Below, piece by piece: positions 34,401 to 49,400 of a DNA stretch of 51,343 bases. The notes beneath the pieces were generated by a model that saw only the letters and a list, made by a program, of their open reading frames with translations, made no database searches and was not told the origin of the DNA. The translations under genes and the position numbers were made by a program. Origin of the DNA: Adlercreutzia shanghongiae (GTDB lineage Bacteria > Actinomycetota > Coriobacteriia > Coriobacteriales > Eggerthellaceae); the NCBI RefSeq assembly GCF_035830635.1, contig NZ_JAYMFI010000005.1, positions 1 through 51,343 on the forward strand. Direction: 5' to 3'. Each line of letters opens with the position of its first letter. The first letter of the stretch is position 1.

Positions 34401-37400
34401 CCAGGTGTTCCAGACCCGCGAGCAGGCTCTCGGCACCCGCGAGAACCCGGCGGACTACGACGAGAACGCCGCGCAGAAGACCGGTTACGTGGCGGGGGAG
34501 ACCTTCTGGTACAAGGACACCGTGGTCAACGCCAACCTGGCCGTCAATGCGACGGACATGTCCACTGGCACCTCCAGCTGGAGCGAGCAGGACGGCACCT
34601 TCAACTCCACCAACCACAGCCACGGCTCGTCGTCCTCGATGACGATGAACTTCGCCTTGGGTAGCACAACGACCATCAAGTGGGAGTACCGCGTGTCCTC
34701 CGAGGGCAACTACGACCGCCTGTACTACTACGTCAGCCGCTACGACGAGGACAACGACCGTTGGGTGAGCTACACGAGCGGGGGCGGCTGGTCCGGCGAG
34801 ACGGGCTGGCAGAGCCATGCCATCAGCCTGCCCGAGGGCACCTATCGCCTCGAGTTCCGCTATTCCAAGGACGGCTCGGTGCACCGCGGCAGCGACACTG
34901 CCTGGGTGCGCAACCTGAACATCGACGCCCAGAAGGACGAGGTGAACGAAAAGGAGCGCGGCCGCGATAACCAAATCAAGGGCACCCGCGAGAACTCCGC
35001 CGGCGAGGGCGAGATGTACAACGTGGTGTTCTACGAGCGTCTGCCGCTGGATTACCTGAAGCAGGCCGCCGCGGCCTCCTACAGCGAGGACAAGAACACG
35101 GTAAGCAAGCCCGGCACGGATATCGACACCGCTTATCTGGAGCGCGTCGTGGCCGAGAACGTCGTGTGGCTCGACCGCTTCGGCAACGATGTGACCGCCG
35201 AGCGCCTGCGCGGCCTGAAGCCGAAGGTCACCCTCGTGAGCGAGGAGGCCACAAACGCGGCCGACTACGGCGGATCGATGAACTACAGCTCGCAGTACAC
35301 CGGCATCTGCATCCAGCGCACCGCCGGCACGAGCGACTGCCTCTACGGCGGCTCTAACACCTATACCTCGGGTAAGGCCTTCAACGATATTGACCCGCGT
35401 GAGGCGGGCACTTCCAATGACACCCGCTTCGGCCTGTTCAAAATCGAATGGGTTGTTGATGAGGATTATAAGGTGCCCTCCGATGCGGTGAACGCTGACA
35501 AGGGCATCGTCAAAGATCCGAGCGAGAGCCGTTACGTAAACGAAAACGAGATGACCACCGGCTCGAAGCTGTCCGAGGAGCACACCGCCCTGCGTCCGAC
35601 CGACCGTCCCGACTACACCTCCACCTGCATGGAGGTAGGCGACGTGCTCTCTATCGCCATTCCGGTGCGCGCGGCTGAGGAGAACCTGCCCCAGGTGTAC
35701 AAGAACCTGGAGACCTCGAACACCACGCCGAAGAACGCCGACGGCTCTTCCAACACCCTGGGCGCCGAGCCGGCCTTCTTCCCGCGCATGGGCGAGTTCT
35801 ACTACTCCAGCTACCATTTGCACTGCGGGCATCCCGGCTGCCCGGCCGGCAGCTTCTTCGTGAACCCGGGTCCCGGCGTTTCCGATTTCACGCTGTCCGG
35901 CTCGGTGACGGGCACCCAGAAGATCATGAACCAGAACGTGCTCATGGACATGGATTCCCTGCTGCACGAGTCGGCCTTCACCTCCGACAAGCCCAAGCAC
36001 GTGGATACCTACGAGATGTTCTCGCGGGCCTACACGTTCATTCCCGGCACGTCGAACAACACGGTGGCAAGCTCGCTGGCTGGCGGTGCCATCGGCGAGT
36101 CGGTCATTGGCACCACCGGCTACACCAACGCCAACGACTACGGCTCCTCGGGCCGCAACAACAAGTTCATGGACGCCGACGTGGCCACGGCCAACAACAT
36201 GCAGAAGGTGAGCTACTACCTGTCCTCCACGCCCACCACGGGCAATGTGGGCACGGCCATGGCCGCCCTGCCGCGCAGCTTCACGTTCCTTACCAAGGAC
36301 AAGATCAACACCAAGGGCGTAGGCGAAATGGCCCTGGTGCGCGACTACTTCCGCTATGTCACCGCGAGCCGTATCGCCGACGCGCTGTCTACCACCGCGG
36401 CCAAGCAGGGTCGCGCCAGCGCCACCCAGGACACGGTGGTGAACACCGCGGCCACCGACGCCGCCGCCGTGAGCAAGACGCCGCTCGTGTGGTCCCAGAC
36501 CCGCGTGCACATGCAGAAGGCGTGGCTGGCCACCTCCTCCGAGATGGTGTCCGACTTCGATAGCCGCACCGGTGCGGCGAACGCCAGCGACGACTACCAG
36601 GCCGCGCGCCACTACACCAACAACGAGGACGTGAACTACCTCAGCCGCCTGAAGGCGGATATGGCCACAAGCGCCCTTGCCCAGAACCAGTACAACGACC
36701 GCGAGATCGAGTACGGCCAGTACGAGGACGCCCTCGAGTTCGGCCAGACCTACAACAGCCAGCTTACCGCCTACAACTACGGCGACCGCAACCTGGACGG
36801 CGTGAGCTTCACCTACATCATGCCCCGCGGCGCGGAGCCCGTGGTGGACGAGAACGGCACCATCTCGGTTTCGGCCGAGCTGCTGAAGTCGGTGGGCGCT
36901 GCCACCACCGGTATCGGCACCAACGACCGCGCCCCGTTCGTGAACGAGACCTACGCGGACATCGATGCCTCGCTGGTAGATATCCAGGTGCTGCAGACGC
37001 CCTATGGCGCCTACCACGGCTACGACGCGCCCAGCGAGTCCCAGGACACGGCCCGCTACCGCACCAACAGCCGCCTGAACGGCACCGCCTCGGACGACCT
37101 GTCCGTGAACCTGCTGCGTTCCACTTACACCAACACGGCCGGCGGCGCCGGCACGGACGAGGCCGATGCCACCTACGGCATCAAGGTGGAGCCCGAGCGC
37201 ATGAAGGGCGCTCTGTACACCCAGAGCTCTCAGCCCTGGGTGCTGAAGATCACCGTGAAGCAGCCGCTCGGCAAGTGGTTCGGCCGCAACGTGGACAACT
37301 ACGCCAGCGACGCCGCCGACCCCGATCCCTCGCTGCTCACCGAGTGCTACACCGACGGCGGCTACAAGCTGCGCGTGAACATCCGCAGCCACATCTTCGG

Positions 37401-40400
37401 CAACAACGAGTCCGAGAAGTGGTACGACCGCGTGCTCACCGCGCCGTGGGACAACACCGCCATGACCGGCGGCGTCGATTCCGCCACCACTGGCGCCGGC
37501 CTGATCAGCGGCGGCCGTCCCGACGACACCACGCCGACCCGTCCGGTCATGCCCGAGGGCGGCTACTACGCCGACGGCACCACCTTCTACAAGTTCGACT
37601 CGTCGCTCAAGGGCGAGCCGGTCTCCATGACCGGTGCGCTGGGCGAGGACGGCAAGCCCGAGGCGCTGCCCCGCGTATCCCGCGTGGATCTGCCCTCCGG
37701 CGGCTGGGAGACGACCACCATCAACGACAACGGCTCCCGCACCATCCGCGCCTACGACAAGCGCGGCACGATGACAAGCGAGCGCACCGAGGAGTACTCC
37801 ACCGGCTTCGGCTACTACATGTGCGACGGCTTCTACCCCGTGCCCACCGAGAAGGTGTCCGGCTTCGTGGGGCTCAACTACCGCGATGTGGTCACCCCGC
37901 CGACCGAGGGCTACATGCCCGGCACCATCGTCACGCCCTGGACGCCCGATGTCGCCGCTTCTGCCAACGAGCCGGCAGCCCAGGACGAGACCGAGACGCC
38001 CGGCACCGACACCGACCCCGAGACGCCCGAGACCCCGGAAACGCCCGAGACCCCCGAGATTGACGAGACCGAGGGCGTGGCCGGCTATGCCTACGTCTAT
38101 ACCGACGAGTCCTACATCATGGTCACCGTCGTCGACTACAACGGCGAGCTGCGCTACGAGTACACCGAGGAGAGCATGAACGTGCGCGGCGACGGCAACG
38201 GCGACACCGGCAACACCGGATCGGGCCTGGACGACCGCGAGCCGTTCAACTCCAGCGCCTACTACCAGATCTACGACGTTGACCACTTCGAGGGCAACGC
38301 CGCGAACCTGGGACGTCGCCAGAACGTGCAGCCCTACGGCATGGACTACACCTGGACGCTCATCAGCTCAAGCCACGTGGGCGCCCACGCGCCGCTCTAC
38401 GGCCAGTTCTACGGCTCCTACAACATGCCGGCCGTGAACGGCTACACCATCCAGAACAACACGGTCATGACCGAGCCGGAGCTTGCCGGCGCCAACCTCG
38501 AGCTGGCCGAGCTGGCTCCCATGGGCCTGAAGGTGGCCGACAACGGCACCGATGGCAAAAACGGCCAGGTCATCTGGAACGACGCCTTGAAGAACGGCAA
38601 GACCATCTACGCCCAGACCGGCTCTTACGCCATCCAGCGCAAGCCGGTGGTGCGCGTGTGGAACACCGTCACCGAGTACCGCTCCGAGGCGGGCGACACA
38701 AGCCACCCGGAGCGCTTGAACAACGAGACCTATTACGTTGACACCGAGGCCGACGTGCGCCAGATCAACGTTCACGTGGAGAACCGCGACTGGCTGGCCG
38801 AGCAGCCCTACAGCTGGTATGCCAACTCCTACGGCACCTGGAAGAACGGCAACGGCCAGTGGTCGAGCCAGTACAAGAACAACTACGCCACCGACGGCGG
38901 CCAGAAGGGCTCGCTGCCGCTGCCCGTGGTCACCGTGGTGCTGCCCTACGGCGTGGCCCCCTACAACAAGACCACCGGCCAGCCCTATCCCACCGGCAAG
39001 CTGGAGGAGGGGCAGACCGCCTATCCGGTGTCGGTGATCGATCCCGAGGATTGGGACATCTCCTACACCGTGGGCGCCAATGCCGACAACATGGATGCCG
39101 TGGGCAACGCCACCGAGCTCGTGCCCACGAACGCCGCCGAGATCGCCGCGGCCGAGGAGCACAACAAGAACCTCGCCGACGGCGAGGCGGCCATGGATGT
39201 TCCCGAGCCGATCTACGACACCACCGGCTACCGCGTGCTGAACTCGGTGGATGCCAACCAGACCAACGAGTGGAAGAAGGCGAACTTCCGCGTCACCTCC
39301 ACCTACGAGATGGTGACCACCACGCCCGAGAACGGCGTGGCCGCCCACGAGATGCGCTACGTGGTGCGCTTCGAGCCCATCGCCGACGGCTACAACGACG
39401 CCCGCGACCTCATCACTCAAATTGAGAACGGCGGCCTGGACATCTTCAAGATGAACGTGGTCACCTACGACGAGCCCAAGCGCGAGCCCGACGAGCCGGC
39501 CACGGCCAAGAGCTACGACAACATCCGCGCCTTCGTCACCTCCAAGGTGGACGGCTTCAAGTACCTCACCGACGAGAGCTTCACCGTGGAGGGCGCGGGT
39601 ACCCGCTCGCCGTTCACGGTGGCCTCCATGGCCGAGCTGAACCTCGCTCAGCGCCGGGCGAACAACAACAATTCGAACTGGTACGCCTACTTCCCGGGCT
39701 ACTCTGAGGACAAGCGCCTCGACGCCTCCCAGAACCCGTACTCCGACTACGGCGTCATCCGCTATGCCGGCCGCATCCCGGTGAAGTACATCTACAGCGG
39801 CGAGAAGACCCAGGACTTCCAGCCGAAGAACTTCCTCACCGGCTTCAACGGCACCTACACCGAGTCCACCGGCTCGGTGCGCTACGCCAACGAGTCCGAC
39901 AACCGCGACCGCACCCTGCTTCTGTACGGCAACAGCGCCGCGGCGCAGCCGGGCCCGGGCCTGTCGGTGGGCGACTACCAGCTGACCGACCGCCAGTTCG
40001 GCCTGTCTTCGGCCACTACCAAGGGCCTCAACGGCAACAACGACACGCTGGCCGTCCGCCCGGAGAACTTCACGAACCGCAACGTGGGCGCGCCGCTCAA
40101 CCACTACGATTCCGGCGTGTTCAGCGCCGTGAAGCTGCGCACCAAGGTGCCGACGCTCAACGTGTTCTACGAGGTTGAGGCCAACCCCGAGGACCGTCCG
40201 AGCGATATTAAGGACGCCGGACACGTGGTGACCACCCTGCCCGGCACCGATGCGACCGGTTTGGGCGCGGCCATCAACGACATCATCAACGTGGACGGCT
40301 CGGTCGTCACCTCGCCGCACTCGGTGGTGAACGCCGACGGCTCGGTGACCACCACCCGTACCCTGCGCGACACCAACAACGTGAACCGCATCTACGTGGA

Positions 40401-43400
40401 GGAGCGCCGCTACCCCGACGGCCGCGTGTACACGAAGGTGGACCAGAAGGACGACGAGGGCAACCCGAAGTTCTGGGCCGAGCGCGAGAAGAACGCCGAC
40501 GGCTCCCAGGTGGTGCTGCGCATCAAGAGCTACAAGACCACCGCCGAGACGACCGACGATGACGGCAATGTCGTCCCGGCCTCCACGAAGTGCAACTGGT
40601 CGCTGGAGAAGAAGTTCGACATCTCGCCTCTGACCGGCGTGGTGAACGAGACCAACGCGTACCTGTACCAGGGCGACTACCTCACGAGCGTGTTCGGCCA
40701 GAACGCCGCCACCGATGCCTACGTGCACGAGTACTACAAGTACTCCACGTGGGAGGAGATCACCACCATCGAGTCCGACGAGAAGCCGCTCGACGGCGTG
40801 ACCTTCATGCGCAAGTCCAGCATCACGGGCAACTACGTGGAGATCGGCCGCCAGGAGCTCGTGGTTAAGTACAACATGAACTGCGTCGACGGCACCGGCG
40901 AGACCAAGGACACTTTCGGCGTGTGCGAGGACGACGTGACCGTGCGCCCGAACGGCTTTGCGCGCGAGGGGTATGTGTTCCTCGGCTGGAACACCAAGGC
41001 CGACGGCAAGGGCGACTGGTACGCCGAGCGCGGCGTGACCTCCTTCAAGGAGGAGAGCTCGTCTGCCGGCGTGCTCGCCCCGCGCACCGTGAACCTCTAT
41101 GCCCAGTGGATGAAGGCCGACGACACCAAGGCCACCATCACCTACCTGCCCAACTACGAGGGCGCCGCAGAGGTCATGCAGCCGTCGGTGGGCACCAAGT
41201 ACGTGCCGCCGGTGCAGCCTGCCCCTGAGCCGCCCATCGACACCTACGGCGAGACCTTCTACATCTACGACGAGGACACCAAGACCTACATCCAGCTGAA
41301 CGGCGAGGGCGGCGGTTTGCCCATCAAGCCCGACCCGGTCGTCCCGGGAGAGGGCGAGGAAGGCGAGGAGGGCTCCGGTACCGAGCCTCCCAGCACCATC
41401 ACGCCGGGCGACGACGCTACCGTTGCCCCGGGCGGCGACGGCGAGGGCAACGAGGGCGGCTCGGTCATCGAGACCCCCGACAAGCCGACCAAGACCGACC
41501 CGCTTACCATGGAGGAGATCTACAAGCTGCAGCAGGGCGACGAGACCACGCCGAAGGTGACTATCTACGCCGATGCCAGCGAGGACGGGACGCCGCTGTA
41601 CAAGGCCGTCACCATCTCCAAGGGCTCTTCCTTCACCTGGACCGGCTACGGCTACACCTTCAAGGTAGATCCCATCGACGACTCCGGCATCGTGAAGCCC
41701 ACCATCCCGGTGAAGGCCAACGGCTTCACCCGTCCCGGCTACGAGTTCATCGGCTGGAACACCAAGCCCTCCGGCGACGGCGAGGCCTACACGGTAGGGG
41801 AGAAGGCCACCTTCCAGAACAACGTGGTGCTCTACGCCCAGTGGCTTGTCGACCCCGATTACGTGGAGCCGACGCCCACGCCGCGTCCGGCCCAGAGCCT
41901 CGATGATCTGCTGCCCTTCTTCAGCGAGGTCATCTACGTGTGGGATCGCGACACCGAGGAGTACCTGCCGGCGCACCTGGTGTACGACTCCCGCACCCAG
42001 ACCTACCACTACGTGACGCTCACTTACCGCAGCGACTGGAAGTCCTCCACGACCCGTACCGTGCGCTTCTTAAAGGAGTACACCGACGGCCGCACCACCA
42101 TCCGCGACTACGTCGTGGCCAACAAGACGCTGGCCGCGGTGGCCCAGACCGACAAGAACTGGGCCAAGACCGGCTGGCAGTACGATCCGTCGGCCATGGA
42201 GTCCTTCGGCATGGACAACGACTGGGTCAACCATGAGACGCTGTTCCTGCCCTCCGAGGACACCGATGCCTGGCAGTACAACGACACGCCGTGGTACGCG
42301 GCCACCATCTTGAACTCGGCGGACTACCTGGACGAGAGCGAGTACACCGATATCGTGGAGGCCCAGGGCAACCTGAAGCACGCCAAGCTCGTGTACGCCC
42401 TGCATCTGCCGAGCCAGGTGACCTTCTACGACGAGAAGAAGCTCACCGACGACGAGAGCCTGGCCAACCAGTTCCCCACCGAGTACGAGTGGATCGGCGG
42501 CTACGAGGGCGACGACTACTCCTTCTACGTGGAGCGCACCTACTTCGACCGCCACGACGTGGACGAGAAGGGCAACCCGAAGAAGAAGACCGAGAAGCTC
42601 ACGCCCAAGGAGCTTCTGGCCCGCGGCTGGACGGTGAAGATCACCTATCAGCCCGACAACGGCGACAACAGCTACAACACCTCCGGCGTGCGCGACGGCG
42701 CCGACAACGCCCACTACGGCAAGCCCGATGTGGACGACGAGGCCGATACGGCCGCCTCGCGCGGCTTGGTCTACGACGAGGGCACCGCGGGCGTGGACCG
42801 CTCGGCGCGCGCCATGAAGGACGCCGCCCACGAGCGCGAGGTGGTCACCTTCGAGCTGGCCGCCCCCGATGACGCCTCCGACGAGGAGTTCGGCAAGTAC
42901 GGCTCGCTCATCGACGGCTTCTACGCCGGCGTGCACGCCGACGGCTATCTGGGCTACGGCGAGTCGGTGACCCTGAAGGTGAAGACCCGCCTGGACAACC
43001 TGGGCGATGCCGAGAGCGCCATCGACGAGTCCCTCTACGACGAGACCGGCGCGCTGGTGAACTACAAGAACCAGCTCGCGGCCATCAACGTGTGGGATTC
43101 CGACGACTCCACCATCTACGCCACGGCCCACGAGACCAAGCTCGACTGGGTGGATAACGACGATCAGCAGGGCTGGAGCCACATCTTCGACAAGGACACC
43201 GATACCGACGCCGACGAGAACAAGGACAAGGACTTCGGCACCGGCAAGGACGAAAAGCCGGTAACCGGCGTGCTGCCCGAGGGCTCGAGCGCCTTCAAGC
43301 CGAAGCTGGACGAGGCCGAGACGATCATCGGCACGAAGTTCCACTCCCAGTCGGTGAACCGCTTCTTCCGCGCCGGCAAGAAGACCGAGGACTCCCGCAC

Positions 43401-46400
43401 CGAGGGCATCGACTACGACCGCGACGGCAATATGACCGACGATCTGTACGTGTACGAGACCTCCGGCTACTTCCGCATCCGCAAGCCCTCCGTCTCCGTG
43501 CGCGCCGACTCCGAGGCCCTGCGCTCCCTGCGCTCCTCCACCGACTTCGGCGTGGATCTGGGCGGCGACGCTCATGTGAAGAGCGCGAACAACTTCTATA
43601 TCACCCAGGCCATCAACACCGGCGGCGCGGTGAACTCCTTCGTGCTGGATTGGCAGGTGCCCTACTGGGCCACCGAGGAGGGCACCGTGTACGACACGCC
43701 CTTCGAGGACCCCGCGATGGGCGTGGGCCGTCTGCAGAACGCCCTGGAGTCGGTGTCCACCGGCATCTGGGAGGTTCCCGGCGCCGAGTACGCCACCACC
43801 TACACCTACAACGGCGCCCCGCTCGTCTTCACCGACGGCGTGGCGACCATCTCTGGTACGGATGAGGACGGCGAGCCGGCCGACATCGAGCTGCATCTGG
43901 ACGGCTCCGGAAACGTGGTGGACGAGGACGGCTACCCGGCCGAGGGCGTCACGGTTGCCCGCACGCCGGTTGAGGGCAACAAGGAGGCGGCCATCGAGCA
44001 GCACCTGCGCGTGTTCATGTTCGCGCGCCTGGCCTCCACCAACGTCGAGGACGACCACAGCGGCTACAACGAGCAGAACGGCACCGAGTACCAAGACCAC
44101 GAGAACTTCGCCTTGGCCGGCACCGACGCCGACCGCGACTTCTTCTTCGGCGAGGACGACCTCGATCTGTTCGGCGACTCCACCGACTACAACCATGCCG
44201 ACGAGGCCGCCTGGGTCCAGATCGGCCGCACCGAGGGCTATGCCGTCTCCGACAAGAAGAACGTCACTATCAGCGCCGAGGAGTTCATGACCAGCGACGT
44301 GCAGCAGGTGCGCCAGATCCGCTGGATCATCAAGGCCGTGCCCGCCGGCGGCAGCTACCGCGACGATTCGCTGTCCAACAAGGTGGCCGTGCCCCACGGC
44401 TTCCGCCTGGATGTGGACGCCATGCGCTCCGAGGACTACGCCGACGAGAACGCCGCGCCCCAGGTTGACATGGACGGCAAGCAGGAGGCCGACGACATCG
44501 ATCCTCTGCGCAACAACGTGGGCTGGAAGCTGCGCCTGAACAGCCGCGGCGAGGCGCTCTACGACCGCTACGGCAACTACGAGCTGAACACGCTGGAGAC
44601 CCTCACCCCGGGCATCACCAACGCCGCGCCGAAGCTCGAGTTCAAATCCGACGTCACCTCCGAGGTGAACAAGATGATGGCCGCCCGCAATAAGTGCGAC
44701 GCCTGCGGCTACATCGGCGAGGAAGTGGGCACCTGCCCGAAGTGCGGTGCGGGCACCATGCGCTCCCGCGAGATCGTCAAGGAGACCGAGGCCGACGTCA
44801 CGGTGCACCTGAACCACTTCGTGTCCGCCACCCCGCGCTACGACGACACCAAGTACGTCGAGGCCGAGCGCTCCCGCGCCGGCATCTTCCGCACGCCGGC
44901 CGACCCGGTGCTCGCCATCGACATCACCTCCGGCTACTTCTCCGGCAACGGCACCACGGGCTACAAGTGGACGACGGACAACCCGACCATCGACAAGGAC
45001 TCCTCGGCCATGATGCGCTACCGCATCACGCTGTCGAACCTCTCCGACGAGCAGATGGCCCTGCTCGGCTTCACCGGCTACGAGGAGGACAGCTGCGCCA
45101 ACCCGCAGATCTCCCAGCTGCTGCCCTACTGCGAGGGCTTCGGCGACTACACCCTGCTGAACCCGAGCAAGATCTCCTACATGCCCTACGCCCAGTACAT
45201 GGCCGACGCCTACGACCCGAGCAAGTACGTGTCCTACGGCATCTTCATGAACGGCGAGGGCGTCTCGGGCCAGCCGGGCTATGTGGCGCCCATCTACACC
45301 GGCCCGTGCACCTTCACGGAGTACACGAAGATGCTCGAGGGCTACGACCAGGACCAGAAGGACCTGCTCACCGAGAAGGACTGGACCGTCGAGGGCTTCA
45401 CGGCCTACAAGCTGGCCAAGTACAACGAGTACCTGGCTACCTGCAAGAACCAGGGCAATCGCCAGTTCAAGTTCTTCGACTGGGACTACGAGACCAAGCC
45501 CGACGGACAGCGCCCGGCCCAGAACCTCGATGCCCAGGTGCCCATCTGGACCTACTACATCGTGAAGATGGACGAGAACGACAGCGGCCTTGACCCGCGC
45601 CAGGGCACCTATATCCCGATCGACAACAGCGCCAGCCTGCCGCAGATGAACACGCCCGAGTACGGCAGCGACATGAAGATGATGGACAAGAAGGTGGCCT
45701 CCACCACCAAGAAGGTCACCACGTTCATGCCCATCATGCGCCTCGATGCCGACGGCGCGGCCGTAAACCTGCGCGATTCTGCCGGCAACAAGCTCGAGTT
45801 CTACAAGCTGGCGGTGCAGGCGGACAACACCATCCTGTATGTGCCCATGACCGCCGACGAGATCAAGAACTCGGTGGACTCCGAGGTGTACGTGCTGGAC
45901 GGCGTCGACTACGTGCCGGTGGAGCTGAAGGCCACCAACCATGCTGCGAACACCGAGCTGACCCTGGACGGCGTGAGCCTTCCCCAGACCACGAAGCTCT
46001 ATGTGAAGTACGGCAGCGGCGCTTCGGCCACCTACGACGAGATGACCCCCGAGCAGCTGGCCGAGGCCGAGGGCAAGGAGGTCTACTTCCTCGACGGCGG
46101 CCACTACGTGAAGGGCACGGTGAAGTCCATTCCCCACGAGGGCGATTCCACCTATGTGCTGAACAGCGTGGAGGTGGCCGAGGGCGATGTGATCTACGGC
46201 TACGAGAAGACCACCGGCGGCGATACCACGGAAAGCGCCGTGGACCGCAAGTACGCCACCTGGGCCTTCACGGGCAAGCAGCTGCCGAACAAGAACAGCC
46301 CCGAGCGCGGCATCCTGCAGCCGGGCTACTCCATCGTCATCGAGTACCTCATGCCCATCAGCTCCGACAACTCCAAGGCGTCGAACCTGGTGTCCACCGA

Positions 46401-49400
46401 GCTGCGCAAGACCAAGGCGCTCGGCTACAAGCCCGGCGAGTTCGAGGGCTACACCCTGAACACCGACGACAACTCGGGCAAGACCCGCGGCCTTGAGTCC
46501 GACGACCGCGACGCGAACTTGGACGGCATCACCGACCAGTCCATGATCGTCATGGAGCTGAACCCCATCCAGTTCACCACGGCCAAGGGCGTCGGCTCCA
46601 CCAAGACCGCCACCTCGCAACTGGACAAGGACGTCACCCGCGCGGCCCATGGCCCCGCGGCGGTTCCCGAGGGCACCACCTACTCCTATGCCTCCTCGGC
46701 CGTGAACAACGACGACGACAAGAACTCCGAGTCGAACTACCGCAACATCGTGCTCTACGACATCCTGCCCTACGACGGCGACAAGCAGGTGTGGAACGGC
46801 GACGGCACCCGTCACTCGCTGGCCCGCGATTCGCAGTGGAACGGCTGGATCGCCGACCTGGACTCCATCGAGGTGCGCCAGTTCTCCGCCGACGAGCCCT
46901 CCATGCCCTCCGACGGTCGCGTGCTGAAGGACGCGGCCCTCAACCCGGAGACCGGCGAGCCGGAGACCGGCGCCGAGGTGCAGATCTGGGTGGGCCCCTA
47001 CACCACCGAGACCCGCAACGGCGTGACCCACGTGCGCAACGGCTCGGTGGACGACCTGCTGTGGCTCTACGAGCTGGAGAAGTACGAGCAGGGCGGCGAT
47101 ACCTACCCGGTGTACAAAGACGACGTCTACATCTACTATCCCGCCGACGGAAGCGCTCCCTCCATCCGCTACCAGAGCAAGGGCGACCAGCTTCCCGGCC
47201 CCGATGAGGACCGCTGGGCCCAGTGGGGCGACTACGTCGTCGTGAACCCCGACGGCAGCTACTCCATCCCCACCGACAAGAACTGGGACGACTTCACCGA
47301 CAACCCCGAGCAGCGCTACATCGTGCTGGACGAGTTCCGCGCGGGCCGCATCGAGTACGACGAGGCCGGCAACATCGATCCGGAGAACTCCGTCTCCGCC
47401 GAGCAGCTGAAGCGCTCCAAGGGCCTCATCCCGCTCTCCGAGCTGAAGCAGTACATCGCCAACTACCCCGACCGCGCCGATGAGCTGGTGCACAACCTGC
47501 GCGCCATCTGGGCCGAGCCGCTCAACACCACCTACGTCATGCGCGTGGGCTACGTGCGCCTGAACTACGAGATGAAGGCGCCGCTGAACCTGCCCAAGTT
47601 CCTGGGCACCAAAAACGGCGACCCGGCGGTCGATCTGCAGGTGCATGTGGACGAGAACGGCGACACCTACCAGGGTTGGGACGAGGACACCAGGGCCGCC
47701 TACCACAAGAACGTGGTGCGCGCCGACCAGATGCGCGAGGTGATCCAGTGGAACACCTTCCTCATGCGCGTCAACATGAACACCACCCAGGTCACGGCTG
47801 AAGAGGCCGTCCAGGCCGGCGCCTTCATCGACGCCCCGGACGAGCGCGGCTACTTGGGCGACTACGTGTACCTGGATTCCAACTGGGACGGCATCACCAA
47901 CGACACCGCCACCGGCGTCGAGGGCCAGCAGGACCCCTCCTACCAGGAGAGCGCCAACGGCCGCCGTCTGCTGCGCGGCGAGACCGCCGACGGCGTGGCC
48001 TTCGACCACTCCAGGAAGGAGGACGGCTCCTCCAACCTCATCGACCTCGACTACGACCTCGAGGAAGAGGATCCGGGCCTGAACGGCGTGAAGGTGGAGC
48101 TTCTGAACTCCTACGGCAACCCGGTCAACCGCGACGGCGAGTGCGTCAAGCTCGTGAGCGACCGCAACACCAACTTCATCCCGCAGTGGGTCAAGTGCGA
48201 CGCCCGCACCGGCGAGCCCGAGCGCAACAGCTGGGGCGGCTACCGCCTGTCCGACACGGGCGCGCCCTACACCTACACCACCGAGAGCGACTACTACGGC
48301 AACTCCGGCTACTTCATGTTCTCGAACCTGGCGCCGGGCACCTACCGTCTGCGCTACACCTTCCCCGACGAGTACTACAACTACTCGCCGACCACCACCA
48401 ACATCGGCTGGGCCGGCGACGGCTCCCACGACCCGGTGAAGACCGACATCTCCGTTGAGCGCCGCGAGCCCAACGAGGAGACCGGCGAGCCGGCCGCGCT
48501 CATCATCACCACCGACAACATCGAGGTGGAGGCGGTGAAGTACGACGACGCCAAGGTGACCCAGGCCGACTACGACCAGCTTTCCGACCCGATCCACCGC
48601 GCCTACGATGCCGAGATGACCGGCTACAAGCTGGGCATCGCCCAGGGCGTGACCTTCGAGGGCTTCACGTTCCGCGACGACATGCTGGCCGACGGCACCA
48701 TGGAGGACGACAAGCTCATCAACTCGCTCATGGACTCCATGGGCGTGGGCGTGGCCAAGGAAGGCGAGACGTTAAGCCTCGAGGACCAGATGCGCGGCGC
48801 CACGAGCAAGGTGAAGGACGAGGCCACCGACGAGGTGACGCTCGTCAAGGAGAAGCGCCTGGCGGGCATCCGCATCAACGCCTACGAGTACAATCCCGAG
48901 ACCGGCTCGGTGTCGGCGGCCATCGCGCGCGACGCCGACGGCCAGACCGCCTCGGTGGTCACGGGCGACGACGGCTTCTTCCGCTTCCGCCTGCGCGCCG
49001 GCAAGACCTACGTCTTCCGCACCTCCGACACCGAGGCCAACCGCCTCATCAAGCCGACGCTGAACACCTGGTCCAACGATGCTCTGAAGTATCAGCAGGA
49101 GGGCTTCACCTACTACGACTCCGACGAGCTGATCTGGGACAACGACCTGCGCTACGTGTCCGGTTCGGCCCGCAGCTACCCGGTGCCCGCGGTTATCCCG
49201 CTGGTGGCCGAGGGCCCCGATGCCGGCAAGGCCATCTACGACGACGTGAAGAACAAGTGGCGCGGCTACAAGCGCTACAACAACCTGGCCTTCGGCTACG
49301 TCGACGGCACCAAGGGCTATGTGGGCAACAACGTCTGGAACGACGCCAACTACAACGGCCTGCAGGAAGATACCGAGGAAGGCATCGGCCAGGGCCCGGA

